From an uncultured Acidimicrobiales bacterium (GTDB lineage Bacteria; Actinomycetota; Acidimicrobiia; Acidimicrobiales; SHLQ01), in NCBI GenBank assembly GCA_938041035.1, contig CALHYX010000044.1:35419-99418 (forward strand): a stretch of 64,000 bases of DNA, written 5' to 3'. The number at the start of each line of letters is the position of its first letter. The first letter of the stretch is position 1. The position numbers and the translations under genes were made by a program. Below are positions 26,200 through 36,588 of the stretch, one piece after another. The notes beneath the pieces are model-generated. The model was not told the DNA's origin and searched no databases. It was given only the letters and a program-made list of their open reading frames with translations.

Positions 26200-27033
26200 A
26201 TGAACGAACGCAGCGCCATCTCGAACCCGATCACCACCACCACCTCATCGGCGATCACCTCTCCGGCCGCCGCCGAGAGCCCTGTGCGCCGTCGGGAGGC
26301 CGTCGCCGCCGCGTGTTTCGCCCTGATGGTCGTGGCGAGCGCCTGTGGATCGTTGAGCGTCACCTTCGGTGACGATATCGAGGGTTCGGGTAACCGGGTC
26401 GACAAGGACTACGACCTGAGTGGCTTCGACGAGATCACGATCGCGGGGGCGTTCGACCTCGTCGTGACCCACGGCGATACCCACAGTGTCGCGGTGACCA
26501 CCGACGACAACCTCCTCCCGTATCTCGAGGTCGGCGTGAGCGGTGACACGCTCCAAATCGACACCGAGGACAACGTGTCCTTTCGTAGCTCCGAGCCGGT
26601 GCGCTTCACGGTGACCCTGCCGAGCCTCACGGTCCTCGACGCCGACGGCGCGGTCGACATCGACCTCGACGGCATCGGCGACGGCACAGCATCCGGCGAC
26701 CTCCACCTCAAGCTCGACGGCGCCGTGAACGTCGAGGGGTCGGTCGAGCTCGATGAGCTCGACGTCGATGTCGACGGCTCGAGTGACGTGACCCTGACCG
26801 GCTCCACGTCGATCCTGACGCTGAGCGCGTCGGGCGGTAGCGACATCGACCTCGCCGCCATGATCGTGGGAACCGCCACGGTGGACCTCGATGGCGCCAT
26901 CGACGCCGCGGTGCACGTCACCGATGTCATCAGCGGCTCGGTCGACGGTGCCGTCGACCTCACGGTGTTCGGAAACCCGTCCTCCACCAACGTCTCGGCC
27001 AGCGGCGCCTCCGACGTGGACTACGAGAGCTGA
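26200..27033 (+). CDS. DUF2807 (GIN/adhesin-head-like) lipoprotein
   Basis: This 277-residue acidic protein has a lipobox (ALMVVASAC, Cys49). The mature part is a beta-helix-like run of short Asp/Gly/Ser-rich strands (LDADGAVDIDLDGIGDG, then ELDELDVDVDGSSDVTL) matching the DUF2807 family. It opens with GSGNRVDKDYDLSGFDEITI, a common start of the family. It should be anchored on the outer face of the membrane; function is not known. The N-terminus from ATG 26200 is unusually long for a lipoprotein signal (48 residues). GTG at 26284 would give a canonical 21-residue signal (VRRREAVAAACFALMVVASAC minus the last residue) and may be the true start. Confidence 0.75.
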   Translation: MNERSAISNPITTTTSSAITSPAAAESPVRRREAVAAACFALMVVASACGSLSVTFGDDIEGSGNRVDKDYDLSGFDEITIAGAFDLVVTHGDTHSVAVTTDDNLLPYLEVGVSGDTLQIDTEDNVSFRSSEPVRFTVTLPSLTVLDADGAVDIDLDGIGDGTASGDLHLKLDGAVNVEGSVELDELDVDVDGSSDVTLTGSTSILTLSASGGSDIDLAAMIVGTATVDLDGAIDAAVHVTDVISGSVDGAVDLTVFGNPSSTNVSASGASDVDYES

Positions 27034-27042
27034 CCGGCGGGG

Positions 27043-27858
27043 TTACGCCAGCACGTCGACGAACCGAGAACGATGTTGCTCCCACCAGCGGCGCCGGCGC
27101 TCATAGCGTTCGGCGCCGTCGGTGTGTCGCCACCGGTCGACGAAGTTTGGATCGCCTGCTTCGAGGCGCCGGCGGACCGCCGCCGCCACCCGATCCATGG
27201 CGTCGTCGAGGGCACCGATCATGTCGGCCCGCTCCTCGGGCGCCAGGCCGTACGCATCGACGATGACCCGCAGTCGACGCGGGCGGTCGGCGGGCTCGAA
27301 CCCCAAACGCTCCTGGTCGGAGGCGTCGTCGATCGGAATCCAGAGCCGGGCCAGGTGCGCCAGGTCATAAATCGGGCGCCCCGGAGCGGCAAACTCAAAG
27401 TCGATCAGCGCGACCGCGACACCATCACGAAACACCACGTTGGACAGCTCGCCATCGTTGTGGAGTACCACCGGCCCGCCCGCCGGGTCGCGCAGGGCAT
27501 CGCTCCAGCAGTGATCGCCCGGATCGAACGAGCGCGAAGCATCGTGGAACCGGCGCAGGAGCCGGGCGACCGAGCGGAGCGCGGCGTCGGTCTGACACCA
27601 CGCCGGATACGGGGCCACGGGCACCTCGCCCTCGATGTAGCCGAGCCGCTCGCGCCCGTTGGGGTCGATGCCGATGGGTTCCGGTGCGCCATCGAATCCC
27701 GCGGCCCGCAGCGCACGAAGAAAGGCGTGGATCGACTCGGTGTGCGGCGTCGAGGGGCGCAACACATGCGAGCCGGAGCGCACCACCTGGCCGGCGTTGG
27801 CTATGCCGCCGGCCAACGGGCACTCGTCCGGTTGTTTCCCCTCGACTGAACCTGCCAC
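27043..27858 (-). CDS. APH-family phosphotransferase
   Basis: This aminoglycoside-phosphotransferase/choline-kinase-like protein has about 271 residues. Its catalytic loop HNDGELSN (H133, D135, N140) and the metal-binding IDFEF (D153) are intact. The N-lobe is short and lacks an obvious glycine-rich loop, as in many members of this superfamily. Substrates in the family range from antibiotics to choline and homoserine, and nothing points to one here. The start is uncertain: GTG at 27858 is used because it gives a plausible N-terminus. It is transcribed divergently from another APH-family gene 61 bp away. Confidence 0.75.
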   Translation of the reverse strand: MAGSVEGKQPDECPLAGGIANAGQVVRSGSHVLRPSTPHTESIHAFLRALRAAGFDGAPEPIGIDPNGRERLGYIEGEVPVAPYPAWCQTDAALRSVARLLRRFHDASRSFDPGDHCWSDALRDPAGGPVVLHNDGELSNVVFRDGVAVALIDFEFAAPGRPIYDLAHLARLWIPIDDASDQERLGFEPADRPRRLRVIVDAYGLAPEERADMIGALDDAMDRVAAAVRRRLEAGDPNFVDRWRHTDGAERYERRRRWWEQHRSRFVDVLA

Positions 27859-27919
27859 ATCGCCACCGTGCCACAGCCGCCGGCGCCGCGTAGGGTCGCA
27901 CCCGGAAGGGGAGGACCCG

Positions 27920-29398
27920 TTGAGCACTACCAGGAACGACCAGGCCGATGCCGACAGCAGGCTCGACCACAGCGAGTACGAAGCTCAGTGCCGCGAGGGC
28001 ATCACCGCGTGGGTGGCCGCGCACCTGAACGGTCACGTCGAAGCCATCGAACGCCTCGAGCGGTGGCGGCCGCAGTGGAAGGTCACGTTTCGGTCGGGCG
28101 ATACGAGTCGGTCTGTGCTGTTTCGCGGCAACCGCCCCATCGCCCCGGTCGAGGCGTTGCGCTTCGAGATGGACACCATGAAGGTGCTTGAGGCCAACGG
28201 CATCCTCGTGCCCCACATCTACGGCTGGGTCGACTCGCCACCGGCGTTCGTCATGGACTGGGTCGAAACCGATGATCGGGCGCCCGGCATGTTGCACACC
28301 GCGATCGACAACCCGACCACCATGACCGACGAACGTTGGCAGGCCACGCTCAACTACATGAAGCATCTCGCCGCCGTACACGCGGTACCGGTGGAAGAAT
28401 TCGCCCACGTCGAGCGGCTGGCCAACCCGCCCAGCACGCCGCGCGAGATCGCGCTGCACGCCACCGAGCGGATGCACGCCATGGGGGCGATGGCGGGCAA
28501 CATCGACACCACGCTCGAGTATCTCCAGTCCTGGCTGCGCCGTCACGTCCCGGAACACCGCACCGAGGTGCATTTCATCGCCGGCGATGCGGGCCAGTTC
28601 ATGTCCGCCGGCACCGACGTCCTGGCGTTGCTCGACTTTGAGATCGCCAATCTGGGCGACACCCACTGGGACCTCGGGTGCTTCCGCGGCCGGCACCCCT
28701 ACGAGAACATGGGCGACATTCCTGCGCTGTATCGGCAGTACGCCCAGGTGACGGGTACCGAGGTCGATCTGCGGGTCGTGGGGTACTACACCGTGGCCTT
28801 TCTCCAGCTGGCGGTCATCGGCGCCACGTTCTTCATGATGCCGGAGATCCGCGGCGCCAATTGGATCGAGGGCATGCTCGAGCGGGCCAGCATCAGCCGT
28901 CGGGCGATCGAGGCCATTGCCGAACTGCGGGGCATCGAGCTCGATCACGATCTGCACCTGCCGGAGCCGACGCCGGACTCCTTCGAGGCGTCGGGGCTGC
29001 GCAAGTTGCTCGCCGACATTGGCCGCCTACCGACCTCCACGGCCTTTGAGCCGTGGGAGCGCGACCTGTTGGCGGCGATACCGGACTTCCTGCTCAACTA
29101 CGTCCGCTACCGGGAGTGGTACGAGCGCGAGACGGTGGCCGACATCGGCACCCTGCTCGGCACGTCGTTTCCCGACCTCGCTTCCGCCGACGAGGCGCTC
29201 CGGGCCGTCATCACCGCAGGGACGGATGCCGCAGGGGACGGGATCGATGGGGATGACGACGAGATCGATGACGACGAGATGGTGCGGATCTTCCATCGGC
29301 GCACCCTGCGGTTGTCGATGGTGACCGCCGGAACCGACCCCGATGAGACCAATCCGTTTTTCTACATTCTCGAACCCATCCTCGGCCCCGACGACTGA
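27920..29398 (+). CDS. APH-like phosphotransferase family protein with degenerate catalytic loop
   Basis: The 492-residue protein shows the APH/choline-kinase fold pattern, with LLDFEIANLGDTHWDLG as the metal-binding strand and an N-terminal kinase-like lobe. The loop that should read HGDxxxxN instead reads AGDAGQFM: the His is Ala, and the metal-binding Asn is Met228, though Asp223 remains. An acidic stretch DGIDGDDDEIDDDEM lies near the C-terminus. It is longer than typical APH proteins (300-350). TTG at 27920 has AAGGGGAGGA just before it. Function and substrate are unknown, and it may be a pseudokinase. It faces the APH gene at 27858. Confidence 0.75.
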   Translation: MSTTRNDQADADSRLDHSEYEAQCREGITAWVAAHLNGHVEAIERLERWRPQWKVTFRSGDTSRSVLFRGNRPIAPVEALRFEMDTMKVLEANGILVPHIYGWVDSPPAFVMDWVETDDRAPGMLHTAIDNPTTMTDERWQATLNYMKHLAAVHAVPVEEFAHVERLANPPSTPREIALHATERMHAMGAMAGNIDTTLEYLQSWLRRHVPEHRTEVHFIAGDAGQFMSAGTDVLALLDFEIANLGDTHWDLGCFRGRHPYENMGDIPALYRQYAQVTGTEVDLRVVGYYTVAFLQLAVIGATFFMMPEIRGANWIEGMLERASISRRAIEAIAELRGIELDHDLHLPEPTPDSFEASGLRKLLADIGRLPTSTAFEPWERDLLAAIPDFLLNYVRYREWYERETVADIGTLLGTSFPDLASADEALRAVITAGTDAAGDGIDGDDDEIDDDEMVRIFHRRTLRLSMVTAGTDPDETNPFFYILEPILGPDD

Positions 29399-29406
29399 GA
29401 TCGGGG

Positions 29407-29415
29407 TTATCCACA
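29407..29415 (+). promoter_or_regulatory. Perfect DnaA-box sequence TTATCCACA
   Basis: The exact consensus TTATCCACA lies in the 91-bp spacer between the APH-like gene and the hypothetical gene at 29490. It stands alone, without the clusters or the dnaA/dnaN context of an origin. It could be a regulatory DnaA site or chance. Confidence 0.35.
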
Positions 29416-29489
29416 GGGCGGTACCCCCGAGAAGCCCGGAAAATCAACGTTTGGTAAAAGTGTCTCACCCCCTCGCCAAGATGGGGACC

Positions 29490-30047
29490 ATGACAACCTC
29501 GACCCCCCACGAGCGCCGGTTTCGTCTCCTCGATGGCGGTGGCGCGTCGCAACACCCCGGCCCGGCCCGGACCACCGACAGCACCGGTCACACCGATGGC
29601 ACCGACGGCACCGACGACACCGACGACACCGTCATCGACATCGGTCGAGCGGCCCCGGCGCCGGCCACCCTGCGGCCGGCCGAGTGGCTCACGGGCGACG
29701 AGATGCAGCTGCGCCGTCGGGCGCTGGTCGCCGGCCTCGCGGCTGGTTGTCCGGCCGATCGCACCGCGGTGACCGTCATCCTCGCCGCTCGCCGTCTGTT
29801 CGACAGCGGCCCCTGGGACGAAGCGATGGTGCGAGGACTGCTCTGGGTCGGCGTGGTCGATTTCTGCATCGCCATCGACATCGACGTCCCCGAACGCGTC
29901 GCCGAGTCGTTGTGGGCCATCGTGCACAGCCTCCACGTCGACGCCGCCATCGACACCGCCGACTACGACGCCATGTGTCGCCCGCTGATCGACTCCGGCG
30001 GGTTCACGCCACCACGGAGTAAAACGCGAACTCGCCGGGTCGGCTGA
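29490..30047 (+). CDS. Hypothetical protein with Asp/Thr/Gly low-complexity segment
   Basis: This 185-residue protein has no family I recognise. Its first 60 residues are low complexity, including a run of short Thr-Asp-Gly repeats (TDGTDGTDDTDDTVID) built from a 9-bp DNA repeat. The second half is helical and better conserved in style (WLTGDEMQLRRRALVAGLAA, then GPWDEAMVRGLLWVGVVDFC). There are no transmembrane segments or signal peptide. ATG at 29490 has a GGGG tract upstream; ATG at 29481 is also possible. Its stop codon sits in the hairpin at 30031-30056. Confidence 0.55.
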   Translation: MTTSTPHERRFRLLDGGGASQHPGPARTTDSTGHTDGTDGTDDTDDTVIDIGRAAPAPATLRPAEWLTGDEMQLRRRALVAGLAAGCPADRTAVTVILAARRLFDSGPWDEAMVRGLLWVGVVDFCIAIDIDVPERVAESLWAIVHSLHVDAAIDTADYDAMCRPLIDSGGFTPPRSKTRTRRVG

Positions 30048-30056
30048 CCCGGCGAG
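30031..30056. terminator. Strong hairpin at the end of the hypothetical gene
   Basis: CTCGCCGGGTC (30031-30041) and GACCCGGCGAG (30046-30056) form an 11-bp perfect stem with a 4-nt loop. The TGA stop (30045-30047) lies at the loop. On the minus strand the hairpin is followed by a T-rich stretch (TTCGCGTTTTACT), so it may terminate transcription from hppA as well as from the plus-strand gene. Confidence 0.6.
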
Positions 30057-30090
30057 AAACAACCATCCACGAGCGGAGTAGCTGGTGTGT

Positions 30091-30119
30091 GGTTCGGGGC
30101 CGCCTGGAGGCCCCGAACC
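30091..30119. terminator. Second strong hairpin between the hypothetical gene and hppA
   Basis: GGTTCGGGGCC (30091-30101) pairs perfectly with GGCCCCGAACC (30109-30119) around a 7-nt loop. With the hairpin at 30031-30056 it forms a double barrier between two convergent genes. It lacks a T tract. Confidence 0.55.
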
Positions 30120-30146
30120 GCTACCGGCTCAGCCCGTCAAACGCCT

Positions 30147-30211
30147 GCCTAAATGAACACGGGCCTAAATGAACACGGGCCTAATTGAACACTGCCTTAG
30201 TGAAAACGGGC

Positions 30212-30225
<14 letters not shown>
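30147..30225 (-). repeat. 16-bp tandem repeats starting at the hppA stop codon
   Basis: Two identical units GCCTAAATGAACACGG (30147-30162 and 30163-30178) are followed by a close copy (30179-30194), a diverged copy (30195-30210) and a decayed fifth unit (30211-30225) that includes the hppA stop codon. Read on the minus strand, each copy carries TAG or TAA. The 16-bp period brings stops into all frames. Confidence 0.9.
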
Positions 30226-32305
<2,080 letters not shown>

Positions 32306-32416
32306 GAAGGGGAACTCCTCAGATCACGTGTTTCGGCGCGGGAGGTTTCCCGCGCAATTTCCCGGCTGGAAGCCAGTCGTCCCGGTAGCGTTCGGGGAAC
32401 ACGTCCGAGCCGGCGA

Positions 32417-32432
32417 CACGCTAGTTAGCGTG
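32417..32432. promoter_or_regulatory. Inverted repeat upstream of hppA, possible operator
   Basis: CACGCTA GT TAGCGTG is a 7-bp inverted repeat with a 2-nt centre, about 110 bp upstream of the hppA start in the 266-bp divergent spacer (32306-32571). It has the size and symmetry of a repressor-binding site. No other clear feature stands out in that spacer. Confidence 0.3.
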
Positions 32433-32571
32433 CTGTCACTGAGCAAGGATGCCGCACTACGGCCAATCGGTCGAACCGGGGGAAGACGATCACCATCTTG
32501 ACCGCACCGTGCACGACCGCCCCGGCCGGGGCCGACCCCGGTGACCCCGGCCCGGCGAAAGCACGCTGAGC

Positions 32572-33006
32572 ATGGCCATCGCACTCGCTCACGCCGCTTC
32601 CACCTGGATGATGGTGGGCGTGATCTGGCTGATCCAGCTCAACCACTACCCCTTGATGGCCCTGGTCGGGCCGGACGGTTACATCGAATATCAGCGGCGC
32701 CACATGCGGCTCATCAGCTTCGTGGTGGGGCCGCCGATGCTGGTGGAGGGCATCACCATGCTCGCCATCGCCGCTGGTCTGGTCGACGGCGTCTCGATCG
32801 CCGCCGGGCTCGGCGGCCTTGTGCTCGGGGCTGTCGCCTACGGGTCGACCGCGCTGTGGTTTGCACCCGCCCACGGGCGGCTGAGCACCGGCTTCGACGC
32901 CGACCTGCACCGCCGACTGGTGCACGCCAACTGGATCCGCACCGTTGCGTGGACCGGGCGGGGCGCGTTCGCCCTGTACGTCGTCGAGCGGGCGTTCGGG
33001 CGATGA
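32572..33006 (+). CDS. Uncharacterised four-helix membrane protein
   Basis: This 144-residue protein has about four hydrophobic helices. Conserved-looking polar patches are WLIQLNHYPLMALVG near the start, EYQRRHMRLISFVVGPPMLVE, WFAPAHGRLSTGFD and LVHANWIRTVAWTGRG. They recall a small family of bacterial integral membrane proteins without a known role. The His residues in HYP, RRH, PAH and VHANW could bind a cofactor, which is speculation. The gene overlaps fau by 4 nt (ATGA), so the two are coupled. Confidence 0.6.
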   Translation: MAIALAHAASTWMMVGVIWLIQLNHYPLMALVGPDGYIEYQRRHMRLISFVVGPPMLVEGITMLAIAAGLVDGVSIAAGLGGLVLGAVAYGSTALWFAPAHGRLSTGFDADLHRRLVHANWIRTVAWTGRGAFALYVVERAFGR

Positions 33007-33611
33007 CACCGAACCAACCCCAAGCCACTCAGGGTTTCGCTCCGGGTGGCCGGCCGGAGCCGAGGCACCGGTTCCAGACCGCCCGAGCCGCGTTGGCGCC
33101 GGGGCAGCAGGCGGCAGCGGCCGCGGCGGTGATCGATCCGGTCATCGCCCTGGCAGCCGCGGTGGGAGCCGAGGTCGTGTGCGGATTCCACGCCGTGCGC
33201 GGCGAACTCGACCCCGGGCCGGCGCTCGGCGCCCTGCGCCGGGCCGGGTGTGTGACCGCCTACCCGCGGATCGACGGCGAGTCGATGGTCTTTTGCGCAG
33301 TCGACGACCCGGCCACGATGCGGCCGGCCACCCTCGGTATTCCGGCACCGGCCGCCGACCTCCCCGCCATCGAGGCATCGAGCATCGACCTGGTCATCGT
33401 TCCCCTGGTCTCGTTCGATGATCAGGGCAACCGCCTCGGTATGGGCGGCGGGTACTACGACCGAACGTTCAGCGGGCCCCGCAGCCCGGTGCTCGTCGGT
33501 CTTGCTCACGACCTGCAACGCAGTCCGCGACTGCGAGCCGAGTCCTGGGATGTCCCCCTCGACGCGGTCATCACCCCAACGGCCATATGGCGATATCGTT
33601 TCGGGCGTTGA
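33003..33611 (+). CDS. 5-Formyltetrahydrofolate cyclo-ligase
   Basis: This enzyme (MTHFS, also called Fau/YgfA) uses ATP to convert 5-formyl-THF to 5,10-methenyl-THF. The 202-residue protein carries the family signature LGMGGGYYDR and the catalytic-region segments DLVIVPLVSFDDQGNR and the C-terminal DVPLDAVITP. An N-terminal extension of about 20 residues is Pro/Gly-rich. ATG at 33003 overlaps the stop of the membrane protein gene. Next downstream is trkA, 77 bp away. Confidence 0.88.
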   Translation: MTPNQPQATQGFAPGGRPEPRHRFQTARAALAPGQQAAAAAAVIDPVIALAAAVGAEVVCGFHAVRGELDPGPALGALRRAGCVTAYPRIDGESMVFCAVDDPATMRPATLGIPAPAADLPAIEASSIDLVIVPLVSFDDQGNRLGMGGGYYDRTFSGPRSPVLVGLAHDLQRSPRLRAESWDVPLDAVITPTAIWRYRFGR

Positions 33612-33688
33612 GGTCGACGTCGGTCGGCCATCTGAAACTCCGGGCGTGAGCACCCGCCGCCCGCCATCGCCGCCGAGTGAGGACACCC

Positions 33689-35029
33689 GTGCACATCATC
33701 GTTGTTGGCGCCGGCGAGGTCGGCTCCTACGTGGCGGACCGGTTGAGCCGGGAAGGCCACGACGTCGCCGTCATCGATGTCGACGAGGCCCGCCTCCAAC
33801 AGGTCGCCCAGGATCTCGATGTGCTCACCGTCGCGGGCAGCGGTACCCACCCGGCGACGCTGCGCCAGGCGGGCCTCGAACGCTGCGATCTGGTCGTCGC
33901 GGCCACCTCCGACGACGAGGTGAACCTGGTCACCTCGATGATCGCCAAACAGGGCGGTGTCGAAAGCACCATCGTGCGCATCGAGGCGCCGGAGCTCATG
34001 TCGGACGAGGCCGAGGAGGTACTGAAGGCCTCCGGCGCTGACCTCGTGATCGACCCGGACTCCGAGACGGCCAAGAAGGTGCTCGACATCCTCGAATACC
34101 CCGGCGCGAGCGAGGTCGCGTCGATGCTCCGGGGCGAGGTCGTTGTGATCGGTGCCCGCCTGTCCGACGATGCCCCGCTCGCCGGCATGCGTCTGTCCGA
34201 GGTGGCGGCCCGCTACGAACCCGAATGGCAGTTTCTGGTCGGTGCAATCACCCGGGGCGACGAAACCATCATCCCGCGCGGCGACCAGATGCTCGAGGCC
34301 CACGATCTGTTGCGGGTGGTGTGCCGACGTTCGGCTCGACGCGAGATCGTCGAACTGCTCGGCCTCGCCCGGGACATCCCCAAGCGCATCATCCTGCTCG
34401 GCGGGGGCCGGACCGCCTTCATGCTCGCCGACAAACTCAGCGCCCGGGGCGCCGAGGTCGTGCTCATCGAACGCAACCCGGGCCGGGCCCGCTTCCTCGC
34501 CGAACGCCTCGACCACGTCCTCGTCCTCCAGGGCGAGATCACCGATGTTTCGTTGCTGATCGAGGCCCGAATCGAACAGGCCGGGGCGGTCGTCGCCCTC
34601 ACCGGTGAAGATCACGCCAACGTGCTGGCGTGTCTCTACGCCAAGATGTCCGGCGCCCAGGAGACCGTCGCGGTCACCCACAACCTCCAGTACCTCAAAC
34701 TGCTCGACGAGATCGGCATCGACAGCGCCATCTCGCCCCGCACGGCGAGTGCGAACGGCGTTCTCCAATTCGTCCGCGGCGTGGCCCAGGTACAGACCTT
34801 CCTTACCGGCGATGCCGAGGTTCTCGAGTTCGAAGTGGCCGACGGCAGCGTGGCCGACGGCGCCACGGTCGCCGAACTCAACCTGCCGAAGGAAGCGTTG
34901 ATCGGCGCGATAGTGCGCGACGGCAAAGCCCAGATCGCCCGCGGCCGTAGTTCGTTGCGCAAACACGATCACCTGGTGTTGTTCGCGATGCCGCAGGCGG
35001 TCGACGAAGCGGCCCGTCTGTTCGCGTGA
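33689..35029 (+). CDS. trkA: Trk system potassium uptake regulatory subunit TrkA
   Basis: TrkA is the cytoplasmic NAD(H)/ATP-binding gating ring of Trk K+ channels. The 446-residue protein has two RCK_N-RCK_C halves. The first Rossmann fold has GAGEVG and the acidic end IDVD. The second begins IILLGGGRTAFML, where the last Gly of GxGxxG is Ala, followed by VVLIERN. Each half is followed by an RCK_C domain. GTG at 33689 has GAGG upstream and is preferred over GTG at 33677. It overlaps the first trkH by 4 nt. Confidence 0.93.
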   Translation: MHIIVVGAGEVGSYVADRLSREGHDVAVIDVDEARLQQVAQDLDVLTVAGSGTHPATLRQAGLERCDLVVAATSDDEVNLVTSMIAKQGGVESTIVRIEAPELMSDEAEEVLKASGADLVIDPDSETAKKVLDILEYPGASEVASMLRGEVVVIGARLSDDAPLAGMRLSEVAARYEPEWQFLVGAITRGDETIIPRGDQMLEAHDLLRVVCRRSARREIVELLGLARDIPKRIILLGGGRTAFMLADKLSARGAEVVLIERNPGRARFLAERLDHVLVLQGEITDVSLLIEARIEQAGAVVALTGEDHANVLACLYAKMSGAQETVAVTHNLQYLKLLDEIGIDSAISPRTASANGVLQFVRGVAQVQTFLTGDAEVLEFEVADGSVADGATVAELNLPKEALIGAIVRDGKAQIARGRSSLRKHDHLVLFAMPQAVDEAARLFA

Positions 35030-36588
35030 GTTCGCTCTCGGATCGGGCGGCACCGCCCGAGCTGATCGGGGCTCATCACGAGCGTCGTTCCATCTATCTG
35101 TGGCCATGCGCCGTCGCCGCCGGAGCGACAGGCGTGGGGTTGATCGCCAGTGCGCTGTTGGACCTCCTCGACGGCGGCGACGACGCTCTCGCGATGGGCC
35201 TCATGGGCGTGGCCGCCATCGCGGTCGCGGCCGCGCTGTTGAAGACCCGACGGCTCAATCATCATCCCCGCACGGGTCAGTCGCTCACGATCCTGCTGCT
35301 CGTGTGGGTCACCGCCATCGGTATCGGCACCGCCGTATACCTGGTGACCGGGACCTTCTCGGGCCGGGGTTTCTGGTCGGCGTTCAGCGATTCGTTGTTC
35401 GAGTCCGCCAGCGGGTTCACCACCACCGGTATGACCGCGCTGCCCGTGGTCGAAGAGGCCAGCCGGGGTGTCCTCGCGTTTCGGGCGATCAGCAACTGGT
35501 TGGGCGGCCTGGGCGGGCTCACCGTGGCGGTGGCGGTGCTGCCGTTCCTGACCGGCACCCACAGCCTGTCCTCCGACCCCGATCGCACCCACGGCGCTCT
35601 GCGGTCGATCGCCCCGTCGAGCCGGCGCGCCATGCGCAACATTCTCGCGATCTACGGCGGGTTTTCGGCGCTGTTGGTCGTCGCCTACGCCGCGACCGGA
35701 ATCGGGGTCTTCAACGCCTTCGCGTACGGCCTGTCCACCGCGTCGACCGGTGGGTTCGCCACCAACACCAACTCCCTTTGGGGCGAAAACAACGCCGGCG
35801 CCGAATGGGTGGCGATCTTCGGCATGTTCGTCGCCGGCACCAACCTCGCCGTGCTGTGGTGGGGCATCCGGGGCGCGGCCAACTCGGTGTGGAAGTCCCA
35901 GGAACTGCGGCTGTACGTGTTCGCCACCACGATCGGGGTGGTCGTCACCAGCATCGCCGTCGCCGCCAACGACGGTGCCCTCATCAGCCGCCAGGCCGTC
36001 TTCGCCGTCGCCAGCACGATCAGCACCACCGGCCTGCGCGCCCACGACTGGGAAGCCTGGCACCCGGGGGCCACCACGCTGCTGTTCGTGTTCATGGCGA
36101 TCGGATCCATGTCGGGCTCGGCCGGCGGTGGGTTCCGCTGGTTGCGCATTCGCACGCTGTTGGCGTTCATCCGCCGAGATCTGTTGTCGCGCCTGTATCC
36201 GAAGTCGGTGCTGGTGGTGAAGATCGACGGTCGCCCGATCGCCGAGTCGGTGGTCCAACAACTCGTGGGGTACCTGGTGCTCTATGCCGGCTTCGTCCTC
36301 GCGGGCGCCTACGCCGTCGCCTTGTTCGAGGATGGGTTCCGGCGGGCCCTCATCGCCGCTCTAAGCGCGGTGTCGACCACCGGGGCGCTGGTCGGCGTAC
36401 CCTCGGCTGAGCAACTCCGGGTGGGGGAGCGGGCGGTACTCGTACCCCTGATGATCGCCGGCCGGTTGGCCATCTTGCCCGTGGTGGTTTCGGCCATCCG
36501 GCTCCTCGATCGGATCGCCGCGCGAACCCGAAGCACGCTGGCCGGGCGCGGATACACCGAGACGGTTCCCGGGGGGCGACGAGCATGA
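35026..36588 (+). CDS. trkH: TrkH-family potassium channel subunit, first of two
   Basis: TrkH subunits form dimers of pseudo-tetrameric K+ channels gated by TrkA. This 520-residue protein has the four pore loops expected: ASGFTTTGM, STASTGGFAT, STISTTGLRA and SAVSTTGALVG, each with a Gly in the selectivity filter. The GTG start overlaps the trkA stop (GTGA) and its stop overlaps the second trkH start (ATGA), so all three proteins are coupled. It is clearly different in sequence from the second TrkH. In Trk systems one trkH is usual. Confidence 0.92.
   Translation: MSSLSDRAAPPELIGAHHERRSIYLWPCAVAAGATGVGLIASALLDLLDGGDDALAMGLMGVAAIAVAAALLKTRRLNHHPRTGQSLTILLLVWVTAIGIGTAVYLVTGTFSGRGFWSAFSDSLFESASGFTTTGMTALPVVEEASRGVLAFRAISNWLGGLGGLTVAVAVLPFLTGTHSLSSDPDRTHGALRSIAPSSRRAMRNILAIYGGFSALLVVAYAATGIGVFNAFAYGLSTASTGGFATNTNSLWGENNAGAEWVAIFGMFVAGTNLAVLWWGIRGAANSVWKSQELRLYVFATTIGVVVTSIAVAANDGALISRQAVFAVASTISTTGLRAHDWEAWHPGATTLLFVFMAIGSMSGSAGGGFRWLRIRTLLAFIRRDLLSRLYPKSVLVVKIDGRPIAESVVQQLVGYLVLYAGFVLAGAYAVALFEDGFRRALIAALSAVSTTGALVGVPSAEQLRVGERAVLVPLMIAGRLAILPVVVSAIRLLDRIAARTRSTLAGRGYTETVPGGRRA

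Noticed and set aside
28581..28610. Antibiotic-resistance role for the two APH-family genes
   Set aside because: The family is too broad, one copy lacks key catalytic residues, and there is no mobile or resistance context.
29399..29489. Replication origin suggested by a perfect DnaA box
   Set aside because: Only one box, no AT-rich unwinding element and no dnaA, dnaN or recF genes nearby.
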